Below are positions 1 to 10,838 of a stretch of 64,000 nt of DNA, piece after piece. Source of the stretch: Micromonospora sediminimaris. GTDB taxonomy: Bacteria > Actinomycetota > Actinomycetes > Mycobacteriales > Micromonosporaceae. The stretch's first letter is position 1; each line of letters begins with the position of its first letter. The stretch covers positions 156,095-220,094 of the forward strand of contig FOLJ01000013.1 in assembly GCA_900112325.1 (NCBI GenBank), in the 5' to 3' direction. The position numbers and the translations under genes were made by a program. The notes beneath the pieces were generated by a model. It had not been told where the DNA came from. It searched no databases and saw only the letters and a program-made list of their open reading frames with translations.

Positions 1-2
1 GG

Positions 3-365
3 GTCGCCGCGGCGACCGACACGGTGCGGGTGGAGACCGGCTCGGGCGACATCGAGGTGTACGACATCGCCAAGCCTGTCGTGCTGCGGGCCTCCTCCGG
101 GAACGTGACGGGAAGTCGGCTCGGCGGCGAGGTGGACGCGGAAACCAAGTCCGGCGACGTCACCCTCGACCTGGACAAGCCCGTCTCCGCGCGGGCGCAC
201 GCGTCGAGCGGCAACGTCGCGCTGACCGTGCCCGGCGGGGCGTACCAGATCCGGCCCAGGGCCGACTCCGGCGAGATCGACCTGGGTGTCCCGGATGACC
301 CCTCCGCCGCGTCCGTGCTCGACCTGCGTACCGGCAGCGGCGACATCACCGTCACCTCGCGATGA
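3..365 (+). CDS. DUF4097-type beta-helix protein, C-terminal part
   Basis: The frame is open to the left edge, so this is only the last 120 or so codons. The protein is made of repeated short beta-strand units with GSGDI/SSGNV/KSGDV/DSGEI motifs about every 20 residues, as in the DUF4097 (adhesin-like beta-helix) family. No membrane segment is seen in this part; the upstream part would normally carry one. The molecular role of this family is not established. Its stop overlaps the stop of the convergent acyltransferase gene by 14 bp. Confidence 0.75.
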   Translation, partial: VAAATDTVRVETGSGDIEVYDIAKPVVLRASSGNVTGSRLGGEVDAETKSGDVTLDLDKPVSARAHASSGNVALTVPGGAYQIRPRADSGEIDLGVPDDPSAASVLDLRTGSGDITVTSR

Positions 366-1479
366 CCCCACCGCCCCGGCCCCGCTGTTGCGGGACCGGT
401 GCCACCGGCCCGGCATTCGGCTCGTGATCCTCGCCGGTGCGCGACTCCGCGTGCAGGCGGGTGGGGCGCGCCGCCGGGCGGCGGCCACCGGGGACCAGCT
501 CGGGCGGACGCTGCGCCGCCACATCCTCGACCCAGCCCACCATCGCGGTTACCAGGGCCACCAGCAGGAAGACCAGGACCACCCGGATCGCCAGCCCCAG
601 CAGGTCCTGATGCGACCAGCCGACCACGTCGACGAGCGGGGTGAGTGCGACCACGAACGCCATGTGCCACAGGTAGACCGTCAACGCCCGCCGGTTCAGC
701 ACGGTGACCGCCCGGCCTACCAGCGCGCTCCGGTCCACCCAGGCGGCGGTCGCCGGTGCCCGGCCCAGGGCCACCAGGATGAACGCGGCCGACCAGAGTG
801 CGTTGCCGAGCGGAATGTCGTTGAGGTCGTAGCCGCGCGGACCCTGGTGGGTCAGGATCCAGGCGCCGCCCACCGCCGCCAGCGCCAGCGCGGTCGGCAC
901 CAGAATCCAGGCGCTCAGGCGGCGCAGCATCCCGCTCTGGTGGGCGAAACCCAGCAGCCACGCCCCGAAGTAGAGCCCGAAATGGCGCAGCACGACCGGC
1001 GGGTTCTGGTAGATGCCCAGCTCGATGACGAGCAGCAGGCAGTACGGGGCGAGCAGGGTGGGTAACGGGAACCGGCGGAACAGCCACAGCGCGACCGGGG
1101 AGGCGAGCACGAACCACAGGTAGTCACGCAGGTACCAGATCGGGCTCAGCGCCAGCGCACCCCAGTAGTTCGCCGGTGGGTCGGCCACCGGGAAGAGCCA
1201 AAGCAGCACCGCCGGGGTGAACGGCAGCCCGGTGAGCAGCATCGCCGGCACGAAGATCGCGGCGACCACCCACAGCGACGGCAGCAGCCGTCGCAGTCGC
1301 CGACCCACCGCCATCGGCCCGGACCGCAGCAGGGACGCGGCCATCAGCGAACCGGCCAGCGCGAACATCACCGACATGGCCGGGAACAACAGCGTGAGCG
1401 ATCCCCAGCCGGTGACGTGGTACACGACCACCCGCACGATGGCCAAGGCGCGCAGCAGGTCCAGGTATCTGTTTCGCAT
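352..1479 (-). CDS. Acyltransferase 3 family membrane protein
   Basis: 375 residues and very hydrophobic, with about 10 predicted membrane segments. The N-terminus (RNRYLDLLRALAIVRVVVYH) carries the Arg...Asp...Arg...His pattern typical of acyltransferase_3 (PF01757) proteins, which transfer acyl groups such as acetyl or succinyl onto sugars, lipids or antibiotics at the membrane. The basic, Arg-rich C-terminal tail is probably cytoplasmic. It is monocistronic here, so the acceptor substrate cannot be inferred. The start is the ATG just before the conserved RYLDLLRAL block. Confidence 0.85.
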   Translation of the reverse strand: MRNRYLDLLRALAIVRVVVYHVTGWGSLTLLFPAMSVMFALAGSLMAASLLRSGPMAVGRRLRRLLPSLWVVAAIFVPAMLLTGLPFTPAVLLWLFPVADPPANYWGALALSPIWYLRDYLWFVLASPVALWLFRRFPLPTLLAPYCLLLVIELGIYQNPPVVLRHFGLYFGAWLLGFAHQSGMLRRLSAWILVPTALALAAVGGAWILTHQGPRGYDLNDIPLGNALWSAAFILVALGRAPATAAWVDRSALVGRAVTVLNRRALTVYLWHMAFVVALTPLVDVVGWSHQDLLGLAIRVVLVFLLVALVTAMVGWVEDVAAQRPPELVPGGRRPAARPTRLHAESRTGEDHEPNAGPVAPVPQQRGRGGGVIAR

Positions 1480-1652
1480 CAGCCTGCATCTGTGTCGGGG
1501 GGTGCGGAGGCTCTTGCTTCCTCTACCCTCCGCTGCCCGCCGACGAACCGGTCAGCGACCCACTGCGTTAGTGAAACTTCCCATATGCCTGACCGGCCCC
1601 GATCAGACGGTCCGGTGCCGGTCGCCCTATTTAACCGGCCCGCCGGATCGGC

Positions 1653-2549
1653 TCAGAACCCGAGCTTGCGCAACTGCTTGGGGTCGCGCTGCCAGTCTTT
1701 GGCCACCCGTACGTGCAGATCGAGGTAGACCTTCGTGCCCAGCAGCTCCTCGATCTGCCGCCGCGCGGCGGTGCCGACGCCCTTGAGCCGAGCGCCCCGA
1801 TGCCCGATGACGATCGCCTTCTGGCTGGGCCGCTCCACATACACGTCGGCATAGATCTTCGTCAGCCGGCCCTCCGGAATCATCTCCTCCACCACCACGG
1901 CGATGGAGTGCGGCAACTCGTCCCGCACACCCTCCAGCGCAGCCTCCCGGATCAGCTCCGCCACCAGCACCTGCTCCGGGTCGTCGGTGAGCATGTCGTC
2001 CGGGTACAGCTGCGGGGACTCGGGGAGATAGCGCGTCATCACCTCGACCAGGGTGTCCACCTGGTGCCCGGAAACCGCGCTGACCGGCACCACCTCCGCG
2101 AAATCCCCCAGCTCACTGACGGCGAGCAACTGCTCGGCCAGCCGCTTGCGATCGACCAGGTCGGTCTTGGTGACCACCGCCAGCACGGTCGCCTTCAGCT
2201 CGGCCAACTCCCCGGTGATGAACCGGTCGCCACGGCCGATCGGCTCGTCGGCCGGGATGCAGAGACCGATCACGTCGACCTCGCTCCAGGTCTGCCGCAC
2301 CAGATCGTTGAGCCGCTCGCCCAACAGGGTGCGGGGACGATGCAGTCCCGGAGTGTCGACCAGCACGAGCTGCGACTCCGGCCGGTGCAGCACCGCCCGG
2401 ATGACGTGCCGGGTGGTCTGCGGCTTGTTCGACGTGATCGCGATCTTCTGCCCGACGATGGCATTGGTCAACGTGGACTTGCCGGCGTTCGGCCGCCCGA
2501 CGAAACACGCGAAACCCGCCCGGTAGGCGCGCCCGCTGCGTTCGTTCAT
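1653..2549 (-). CDS. era: GTPase Era
   Basis: 298 residues, normal length. The GTPase domain has G1 GRPNAGKS (residues 18-25), G3 DTPGL and G4 TKTD; the C-terminal KH domain contains GHRGARLKG and ends in the usual DPKQLRKLGF tail. Era binds the 3' end of 16S rRNA and helps 30S subunit maturation. Its start overlaps the stop of the upstream cytidine-deaminase-like gene by 4 bp, so the two are translationally coupled. It is the last gene of the phoH-ybeY-CNNM-era run; YbeY acts in the same rRNA-processing step. Confidence 0.97.
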   Translation of the reverse strand: MNERSGRAYRAGFACFVGRPNAGKSTLTNAIVGQKIAITSNKPQTTRHVIRAVLHRPESQLVLVDTPGLHRPRTLLGERLNDLVRQTWSEVDVIGLCIPADEPIGRGDRFITGELAELKATVLAVVTKTDLVDRKRLAEQLLAVSELGDFAEVVPVSAVSGHQVDTLVEVMTRYLPESPQLYPDDMLTDDPEQVLVAELIREAALEGVRDELPHSIAVVVEEMIPEGRLTKIYADVYVERPSQKAIVIGHRGARLKGVGTAARRQIEELLGTKVYLDLHVRVAKDWQRDPKQLRKLGF

Positions 2550-2923
2550 TCGGTCACCGTGCCGAGCACCGTGCCATCCGGCCCGGCCACGTGCACCGGC
2601 GCGTCGACAGCCAGGTCGCGCACGGCCGCGTAGCCGGCACCGTCCAGCGTGGACGCCTCGGTCACCACCACCGCAGCCTCCAACCGGGTGGCACCCGCCG
2701 CAGCCGCCGAGGCGACCGCCAGTTGCAGCGCGGTGATGGTCAGCGAGGGCAGCGACACGCTGGCCGCCGCGTACGTCCGACCATCCTGATCCCGGACCGC
2801 GGCACCCTCCACGGCACCCACCCGGCCTCGGGCACCACGGGCGAGGATGACCAGCTTGCCGTCCTCGGCGCTCAATTCGGAGCCGGTGGACCGGACGGCC
2901 GGTACGGCGGGTGACTCAGGCAT
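2546..2923 (-). CDS. Cytidine-deaminase-like protein lacking catalytic motifs
   Basis: 125 residues. Position between the CNNM/CBS gene and era, size, and the pattern GRTYAAASV...ITALQLAVASAAAAGA match genes annotated as cytidine deaminase at this locus in other actinobacteria. However, the zinc-binding and catalytic motifs of true Cdd (C/H-A-E and P-C-x-x-C) are absent: the whole protein has no Cys or His pair where they should be. It is therefore probably not an active deaminase; a structural or regulatory role is possible but unknown. It overlaps both neighbours (8 bp with the CNNM gene, 4 bp with era). Confidence 0.7.
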   Translation of the reverse strand: MPESPAVPAVRSTGSELSAEDGKLVILARGARGRVGAVEGAAVRDQDGRTYAAASVSLPSLTITALQLAVASAAAAGATRLEAAVVVTEASTLDGAGYAAVRDLAVDAPVHVAGPDGTVLGTVTE

Positions 2924-4301
2924 CGGCGGGCTGCCTCTCCTCGGATTGGTCGGTGTCGGAACGGGACGCGGTCGGCGGAGCGCCCGGAGCGTCCTTCATG
3001 TCGGTCGGCTCCACCCGGCGCACCAGCACCGTGTCGATCCGGTTGCGTCGACCGGTGGTGCCCTCGGCGACCAGCCGCAGGCCAGCCACCTCGACCCGCG
3101 CGCCCGGAATCGGCACCCGACCCAGGGCCTGGGCGAGCAGACCCCCAACGGTCTCCACCTCGTCGTGCGGCAGCTCGGTGTCGAACAGCTCGCCGAGATC
3201 CTCGACCGGCAGCCGGGCGGTGACCCGCACCGCACCGTCGGGCAACTGCTCGACCGGGGGGCGCTCGACGTCGTACTCGTCGGTGATCTCTCCGACGATC
3301 TCCTCGAGAATGTCCTCGATGGTGACCAGACCGCCGGTGCCACCGTACTCGTCCACCACGATGACCAGGTGGTTGCGGGCGGCCTGCATCTCCGACAGCA
3401 GATCGTCCACGGGCTTGGACTCGGGCACGAAGGTCGCCGGCCGCATCAGCTCGGCCACCGGTAGCTGACGGTCCTCGACGGCCCCGCCCTGGATACGCCG
3501 GATCAGGTCCTTGAGATAGAGAATGCCGAGCACGTCGTCGACGCTCTCACCGATCACCGGGATCCTGGAGAAACCGGAGCGCAGGAACAGCGCGAGCGCC
3601 TGGGAGAGGTTCTTGCCCGACTCGATCCACACCATCTCGGTACGCGGCACCATCACCTCGCGGGCGATGGTGTCACCGAGGGCGAAGACCGAATGGATCA
3701 TCTGCCGCTCGCCGTGCTCCACCACGCCCCGTTGCTCGGCGAGGTCGACCAGCTCACGCAGCTCGACCTGAGTGGCGAACGGCCCTTCCCGGAACCCACG
3801 GCCCGGGGTGACCGCGTTACCGATCAGGATCAGCAGGGAGGCCAGCGGGTTGAGCACCCGACCCAGCCAGCGCACCAGCGGCGCGGCCGAACGGCCCACC
3901 GCGTACGCGTGTTGCCGGCCGAGGGTGCGCGGGCCCACGCCGACCACGACGAAACTGACAACGGTCATCGCCCCCGCGGTGACCAGCGCCGCCCGCCAGC
4001 CCGCGCCGAAGGTGTCCACCGCCACCAGCGCCACCAGTGTGGTGGCGGTCAGCTCGGCGAGCAGCCGGAGCAACAACAGGAGGTTGAGGTGCCGGACCAC
4101 GTCACCGGCGACCGTCTGGAGGGTACGGGCACCTCGGATCCCCTCGCGGGCCAGCTCGGCCGCGCGGGCCGGAGAGACCGCGGCAAGGGCCGCCTCGGTC
4201 ATCGCGATCAGGCCGGCAAGTACCACCAGCCCGGCAGCGAAAACGAGTAGTTGCAGGTCGGGTAGGCCGGTGGCGGCCGCGGCCAGCGGAGTGTCCATCA
4301 C
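2916..4301 (-). CDS. CNNM/CorC family protein (hemolysin-family, CBS pair)
   Basis: 461 residues. An N-terminal CNNM (DUF21) membrane region of about 190 residues with 3-4 hydrophobic segments is followed by a CBS-domain pair (from about TIAREVMVPRTEMVWI through DDVLGILYLKDL and LVIVVDEYGGTGGLVTIEDILEEIVGEI) and a C-terminal CorC_HlyC transporter-associated domain. Members are linked to Mg2+/Co2+ efflux; the hemolysin name is historical. Its ATG overlaps the stop of ybeY by 4 bp. This placement beside ybeY and era is conserved in many bacteria. Confidence 0.93.
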   Translation of the reverse strand: MMDTPLAAAATGLPDLQLLVFAAGLVVLAGLIAMTEAALAAVSPARAAELAREGIRGARTLQTVAGDVVRHLNLLLLLRLLAELTATTLVALVAVDTFGAGWRAALVTAGAMTVVSFVVVGVGPRTLGRQHAYAVGRSAAPLVRWLGRVLNPLASLLILIGNAVTPGRGFREGPFATQVELRELVDLAEQRGVVEHGERQMIHSVFALGDTIAREVMVPRTEMVWIESGKNLSQALALFLRSGFSRIPVIGESVDDVLGILYLKDLIRRIQGGAVEDRQLPVAELMRPATFVPESKPVDDLLSEMQAARNHLVIVVDEYGGTGGLVTIEDILEEIVGEITDEYDVERPPVEQLPDGAVRVTARLPVEDLGELFDTELPHDEVETVGGLLAQALGRVPIPGARVEVAGLRLVAEGTTGRRNRIDTVLVRRVEPTDMKDAPGAPPTASRSDTDQSEERQPADA

Positions 4302-4771
4302 CGGGAGCGGGCCGACCGCCAGCTCGCCAGCAACCGGGCCTGGAGCCCGAACATCTCCCGCTCCTCCTCCGGCTCCGCGTGGTCGTAACCGAGCAGGTGC
4401 AGGACACCGTGCACGGTGAGCAGGTGCAACTCGTCGGCGGTGCTGTGCCCGGCGGTGGCCGCCTGCTTCGCCGCCACCTCCGGGCAGAGCACGATGTCGC
4501 CGAGCAGTGCGGGCTCACCACCGGCGGCGGCGGTCTCACCCGGCCCATGGTCGACGCTGCCCTCGTCCATGGGGAAGGCCAGCACGTCGGTCGGGCCGTC
4601 GCCGCCCATCCACCGATGGTTCAGCTCGGTCATGTAGTCGACGTCCACCAACAACACGGAAAGCTCGGCGAGCGGATTGACTCCCATCTCGTCGAGCGCG
4701 TGCCGGGCGACGGCGAGCACGGCGTCGGTGTCGACCTCGGCACCGGACTCGTTGGCGATCTCGATGGACAA
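4298..4771 (-). CDS. ybeY: Endoribonuclease YbeY (rRNA maturation factor)
   Basis: 157 residues. The zinc-binding signature HGVLHLLGYDH (His-x3-His-x5-His) lies near residue 120 in TVHGVLHLLGYDHAEPEEE. YbeY acts in 16S rRNA 3'-end maturation and 70S quality control. It lies 15 bp downstream of phoH and overlaps the following CNNM gene by 4 bp, the classic phoH-ybeY pair. Confidence 0.97.
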   Translation of the reverse strand: MSIEIANESGAEVDTDAVLAVARHALDEMGVNPLAELSVLLVDVDYMTELNHRWMGGDGPTDVLAFPMDEGSVDHGPGETAAAGGEPALLGDIVLCPEVAAKQAATAGHSTADELHLLTVHGVLHLLGYDHAEPEEEREMFGLQARLLASWRSARSR

Positions 4772-4786
4772 CTGTCTTCCCTCGGT

Positions 4787-6910
<2,124 letters not shown>

Positions 6911-7093
6911 AGGTCGGGCCCGAGGGCCCTGCGCCACCTGCTCTCGATCTCGGTGCCGGGCCCGTGGCACGGCGTGCGGACGTTACCCCCATCGTATCGG
7001 TTCAACGGCGGGGACACGCTGCCCATTTCCGCCGCTGTGACGCTCCGGCACGACCGGACATAGCAGGGCATTCCACCCCGATGAACCGCCCGG

Positions 7094-8482
7094 TCAGACG
7101 CGGAAGTCGAAACCGTCGAAGGTCTCCTGGCGGCGGGTGAACCGGTAGGTCGCCCAGTGCATCCGGACCACCACGCCGGCGGAGTCCCGGGTCAGCCGGA
7201 GCAACTCGCCGTTCTCCCGGCCGGAGACGGTACGGAACACGTCCGGCTGATCCGGCACCGGAGCGAACACCGCCGGCGGCTTCCCCGGCGGGTCACCGGC
7301 GCCACGGGCCCGCAGGGCCCCCTCGTGCCACGAGAAGACGTACTCGAAGCCCTCGCCCCACCAGCGGCCGAGCAGTCCGCGCACGTCCGGCGGCGCCGGC
7401 TCACCGGGACGCCACGGGTCGATGTCGGCCGGATCGTGCTCGACCGCGGCGGCGAGCAGTCGGTGCGGCAACTCCAGCAGCTCGACGGCGGTGCCGGAGG
7501 AGCCCAGCACGGCGGCGCCGAACGCCCCCGGAGTGCCCTCGCCGCCCCGGCGGCCGTACGCCCCGGCGAGGAAGCCCGGCATCGCCCCGTCATGCCCGAC
7601 ATGCACCACCCGCTCCCCCTGGGGTACCAGGATCAGACCGAGACCGAAGCCGCCGGCCCAGACCGCCTCGTCGGTGACCGTCACCGGCCAGCGCATCTCG
7701 TCCAGGGTGGCCGGGGCGAGCACCCGACCCGCCGCGTCCAACGCCGCCGGGTCGGCCAGGAAGGCGGCCCACCGGGCCAGGTCGGTCGCCGTGCTCCACA
7801 GCTGCGCGGCGGGGCTCACCGCGCCGAAGTCGGTGGGCGGCTCCGGATGCGCCTCGTCGGAGTACGCGTCGACCAGGAACCCGGTCGCGGCGCGCGGGCC
7901 CGGGGTGGTTGTGGTGGCGGTCAGCCCGAGCGGGGTCAGCACCCTCTCGGTCAGCACCTCCGCCCAGGTGCCGCCGCGTACCTGCCCGACCAGGTGGCCG
8001 AGCAGCGCCATGCCGAGATTCGAGTAGTGGTAGCGGCGGCCGGTCGGCAGCACCCGCTCGGCCCGGTCCAGCTCGGTGATCAGCTGGTCGGTGTCCGGTG
8101 CGCGCAGGGTGTCCCAGACGTCGCCGTACGGTTCGCGTTGCAGGCCGGCGGTGTGCGACAGCAGCCGGCGCACGGTCAGCTCACCGTGCGCCGGCAGGTC
8201 GAGGTGCCGCCGCAGCGGGTCGTCGAGGTCGAGCAGCCCGTCGTCGCGGCACTGCATGACCAGCACGGCGGTGAACGTCTTGGTCACCGAGCCGATCCGG
8301 AACCGGGTCTGCTCGTCCAGGGCCGTGTCGTTTCCGGTGCCGCCGGCGGTGCACGTCCACAGCGGCCGGTCGGCGCGGTGCACCGCCGCCGAGACCGCCG
8401 GCACCCGGGCCTGCGCCTGGACCTGGCGCACCAGCCGGTCCAGGCGACCGGCGGCGGAGGTGCGGCCGGCGGCGGAGGTCAT
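7094..8482 (-). CDS. Serine hydrolase, beta-lactamase/class C family
   Basis: 462 residues. Motifs of the penicillin-binding/beta-lactamase family (PF00144): SVTK (Ser-x-x-Lys, in RIGSVTKTFTAV), YSN (in RYHYSNLG), and HDG (in HVGHDGAMPGF, at the KTG-like position). A C-terminal lipocalin-like extension follows. No clear signal peptide, so probably cytoplasmic; likely an esterase or peptidase rather than a true beta-lactamase. Its GTG/ATG overlaps the stop of the HIT gene by 4 bp, so it joins the hrcA-dnaJ-rsmE-HIT transcript, inserted between genes that are usually adjacent to phoH. Confidence 0.88.
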   Translation of the reverse strand: MTSAAGRTSAAGRLDRLVRQVQAQARVPAVSAAVHRADRPLWTCTAGGTGNDTALDEQTRFRIGSVTKTFTAVLVMQCRDDGLLDLDDPLRRHLDLPAHGELTVRRLLSHTAGLQREPYGDVWDTLRAPDTDQLITELDRAERVLPTGRRYHYSNLGMALLGHLVGQVRGGTWAEVLTERVLTPLGLTATTTTPGPRAATGFLVDAYSDEAHPEPPTDFGAVSPAAQLWSTATDLARWAAFLADPAALDAAGRVLAPATLDEMRWPVTVTDEAVWAGGFGLGLILVPQGERVVHVGHDGAMPGFLAGAYGRRGGEGTPGAFGAAVLGSSGTAVELLELPHRLLAAAVEHDPADIDPWRPGEPAPPDVRGLLGRWWGEGFEYVFSWHEGALRARGAGDPPGKPPAVFAPVPDQPDVFRTVSGRENGELLRLTRDSAGVVVRMHWATYRFTRRQETFDGFDFRV

Positions 8483-8838
8483 CCGAGACTCCGGGCCAGC
8501 ATCGGGCCGAGCGGGGCGCCGCCGAGCACGTGGGCGTGCACGTGGAAGACCTCCTGGCCGCCGTACGCCCCGGTGTTGAACATCAGCCGGAACCCGTCGC
8601 CGAGCAGGCCCTGGTCCTCGGCCACCGCGGCGGCGGTGGCCAGCACCTCGCCGGCCAGCGCCGGGTCACCCTGGCCGAGCGTGGCCACGTCGGCGTAGTG
8701 CTCCTTCGGTACGACCAGCACGTGTACCGGCGCCTTCGGGTCGATGTCGCGGAAGGCGAGCGTGGTGGGCGTCTCGCGGACCACGGTGGCCGGAATCTCT
8801 CCGGCGACGATGCGGCAGAACAGACAGTCGCTTCCCAT
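8479..8838 (-). CDS. HIT family protein (HinT-like nucleotide hydrolase)
   Basis: 119 residues. N-terminal CLFCRIVAGEIPA zinc-type start and the histidine triad HVHAHVLGG near the C-terminus place it in the HinT branch, which hydrolyses purine nucleoside phosphoramidates. Cytoplasmic. It lies 45 bp downstream of rsmE, a common actinobacterial order. Confidence 0.95.
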   Translation of the reverse strand: MGSDCLFCRIVAGEIPATVVRETPTTLAFRDIDPKAPVHVLVVPKEHYADVATLGQGDPALAGEVLATAAAVAEDQGLLGDGFRLMFNTGAYGGQEVFHVHAHVLGGAPLGPMLARSLG

Positions 8839-8883
8839 CCGGGCAGTCTAAGGAAGGGTTCCGCGGCGACGTCCGCGCGACGC

Positions 8884-9618
8884 TCACCAGCGCAGCAGGC
8901 GGGTGGCGAGGACCGCCAGGGCGGCCACGCCCGCGGTGGAGGTGCGCAGCACCGAGCTGCCGAGCCGTACCGGTCGGGCGCCGGCTTCCTGGAAGGCCGA
9001 CAGCTCGTCCGGGGTGATGCCGCCCTCCGGCCCCACCACCAGCACGATTTCGCCGTGTTCGGGCAGCTCGACTGTGGTCAGCCGGTCGGTCGCCTCCTCG
9101 TGCAGCACGTACCCGGCCGCCGCCCCGGCGATCCGGCGCGTCACCGATGCGGTGCTTTCGTCAGGCGCTCCCGCCACCACCGGCAGCCACGCCCGCCGGG
9201 CCTGCTTCGTCGCTTCCCGGGCGGTGGCGACCCACCGGCTGCGGGCCCGTACGCCCCGGTCGCCGCGCCACTGCACCACCGAGCGCCCCGCCGCCCAGGG
9301 GACCAGCTCGTCCACGCCCGCCTCGGTCATCGCCTGCACGGCCAGCTCGCCCCGGTCGCCCTTGGCGATGCCCTGGACCACCACCAGCCGCGGGTTCGCC
9401 GCGTCGACGTACCCCCGGTCGGTCACGTCGAGATCGAGGGTGCCCCGGCCGACGGCGGTGACCACGGCGGTGGCGGTGCCGCCCCGCCCGTCGGCGAGCA
9501 GCACCTGCTCGCCGACGCGCAGCCGTTGCACGGTGGCGGCGTGGTGGCCCTCGGGCCCGTCCAGCACCATCGAGACGGCGGTCGGCAGCGACTCGACGAG
9601 GAACAGCGGGGCGGACAC
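8884..9618 (-). CDS. rsmE: 16S rRNA m3U1498 methyltransferase RsmE
   Basis: 244 residues from the GTG at 9618 (MSAPLFLVESLP), chosen because it begins 2 bp after the dnaJ stop and matches the family N-terminus; a longer frame up to 9666 overlaps dnaJ. It contains the SPOUT-fold C-terminal motifs LVVGPEGGITPDE and VRLGSSVLRTSTA that bind AdoMet. Methylates U1498 of 16S rRNA. Immediate coupling to dnaJ is conserved. Confidence 0.95.
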   Translation of the reverse strand: MSAPLFLVESLPTAVSMVLDGPEGHHAATVQRLRVGEQVLLADGRGGTATAVVTAVGRGTLDLDVTDRGYVDAANPRLVVVQGIAKGDRGELAVQAMTEAGVDELVPWAAGRSVVQWRGDRGVRARSRWVATAREATKQARRAWLPVVAGAPDESTASVTRRIAGAAAGYVLHEEATDRLTTVELPEHGEIVLVVGPEGGITPDELSAFQEAGARPVRLGSSVLRTSTAGVAALAVLATRLLRW

Positions 9619-9619
9619 G

Positions 9620-10765
9620 TCAGGCGTGGCCGTTGAAGGCGTCGCGCATGCGGGAGAAGAAGCCACCCTGCTTGGTCAGCTCGGCGACCTCCTCGCCGCG
9701 GGTCTTGGCGAAGTCGCGCAGCATCCGTTCCTGGTCGGCGTCGAGCTTGGTCGGGGTGCGCACGTCGAGGTGGACGTAGAGGTCACCCCGCCCGGCGCCG
9801 CGCAGGTGCGGTACGCCTCGGGCCCGCAGCCGCAGGGTGCTGCCCGGCTGGGTACCCGGCTTGACGTCGACCGGTTCTTCGCTGTCGAGCGCCTTGATGG
9901 TCAGCCGGGTGCCGAGTGCGGCGGCGGTCATCGGCACGGTGACCCGGCAGTGCAGGTCGTCGCCCTTGCGGGAGAAGACGTCGTGTGGCCGTTCGTGGAT
10001 CTCCACGTAGAGGTCCCCGGCGGTGCCGCCGCCCGGGCCGACCTCGCCCTGCTGGGCGAGGCGGATCCGCATGCCGTCCTCCACCCCGGCGGGGATCTTG
10101 ACGGTCAGCGATCGGCGGGTGCGTACCCGGCCGTCGCCGGCGCAGGTCGGGCAGGGGCTCGGGATGGTGGTGCCGTAGCCCTGGCAGACCGTGCACGGCC
10201 GAGCGGAGACCACCTGCCCGAGGAAGGTGCGCTGCACCGACTGCACCTCGCCCCGGCCACCGCACGCCTCGCAGGTGGCCAGGTGGGTGCCGGCGGCGGT
10301 GCCGGCACCGGAGCAGGTGGTGCAGAGTACGGCGGTGTCGACGGTGATCGGCGCCTCGACGCCGAAGGCGGTCTCCTGGAGGTCCAGCTCCAGTCGCAGG
10401 ATCGCGTCGGCGCCGGGGCGGGTACGCGGACGGGGGCCCCGCCCGGCGCCCGTTGCGCCGCCGAAGAACGCGTCCATGATGTCCTGGAAGCCGACGAAGG
10501 GGCCGGCCCCGCCGGGACCACCCGGACCGCCGGGCCCGCCTCCGCCGGGTGCCAGCGGGTCCCCGCCCAGGTCGACGATCTGCCGTTTCCGATCGTCCGA
10601 GAGGACCTCGTACGCGGCGTTGATGTCCTTGAACTTCTCCTGTGCCTCCGGATCCGGATTCACGTCCGGATGGAATTGGCGCGCCAGCTTGCGGTAGGCG
10701 CGCTTGATCTCGTCATCGGAGGCACCCTTGCTCACGCCGAGAATGCCGTAGTAGTCCCTGGCCAC
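9620..10765 (-). CDS. dnaJ: Chaperone DnaJ
   Basis: 381 residues. The J domain has His32-Pro33-Asp34; a short Gly/Pro-rich linker (GGGPGGPGGPGG) follows; then four CxxCxGxG zinc repeats (CTTCSGAG, CEACGGRG, CTVCQGYG, CPTCAGDG) and the C-terminal substrate-binding domain. This is the second DnaJ type of actinobacteria, linked to hrcA and not to dnaK-grpE. It stimulates DnaK ATPase and holds unfolded clients. It lies 73 bp after hrcA and should be controlled by the CIRCE operator upstream of hrcA. Confidence 0.97.
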   Translation of the reverse strand: MARDYYGILGVSKGASDDEIKRAYRKLARQFHPDVNPDPEAQEKFKDINAAYEVLSDDRKRQIVDLGGDPLAPGGGGPGGPGGPGGAGPFVGFQDIMDAFFGGATGAGRGPRPRTRPGADAILRLELDLQETAFGVEAPITVDTAVLCTTCSGAGTAAGTHLATCEACGGRGEVQSVQRTFLGQVVSARPCTVCQGYGTTIPSPCPTCAGDGRVRTRRSLTVKIPAGVEDGMRIRLAQQGEVGPGGGTAGDLYVEIHERPHDVFSRKGDDLHCRVTVPMTAAALGTRLTIKALDSEEPVDVKPGTQPGSTLRLRARGVPHLRGAGRGDLYVHLDVRTPTKLDADQERMLRDFAKTRGEEVAELTKQGGFFSRMRDAFNGHA

Positions 10766-10838
10766 TGCGTTCCGTGTCCTCGTGTTCGTCTCGAGTTACG
10801 CCGTTCGGCGGCGGCAGCCTGCCGTCGGCCCTGACTTG

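Noticed and set aside
1565..1652. Possible terminator after era
   Set aside because: Only weak 7-bp GACCGGC/GCCGGTC pairing over a long loop was found.
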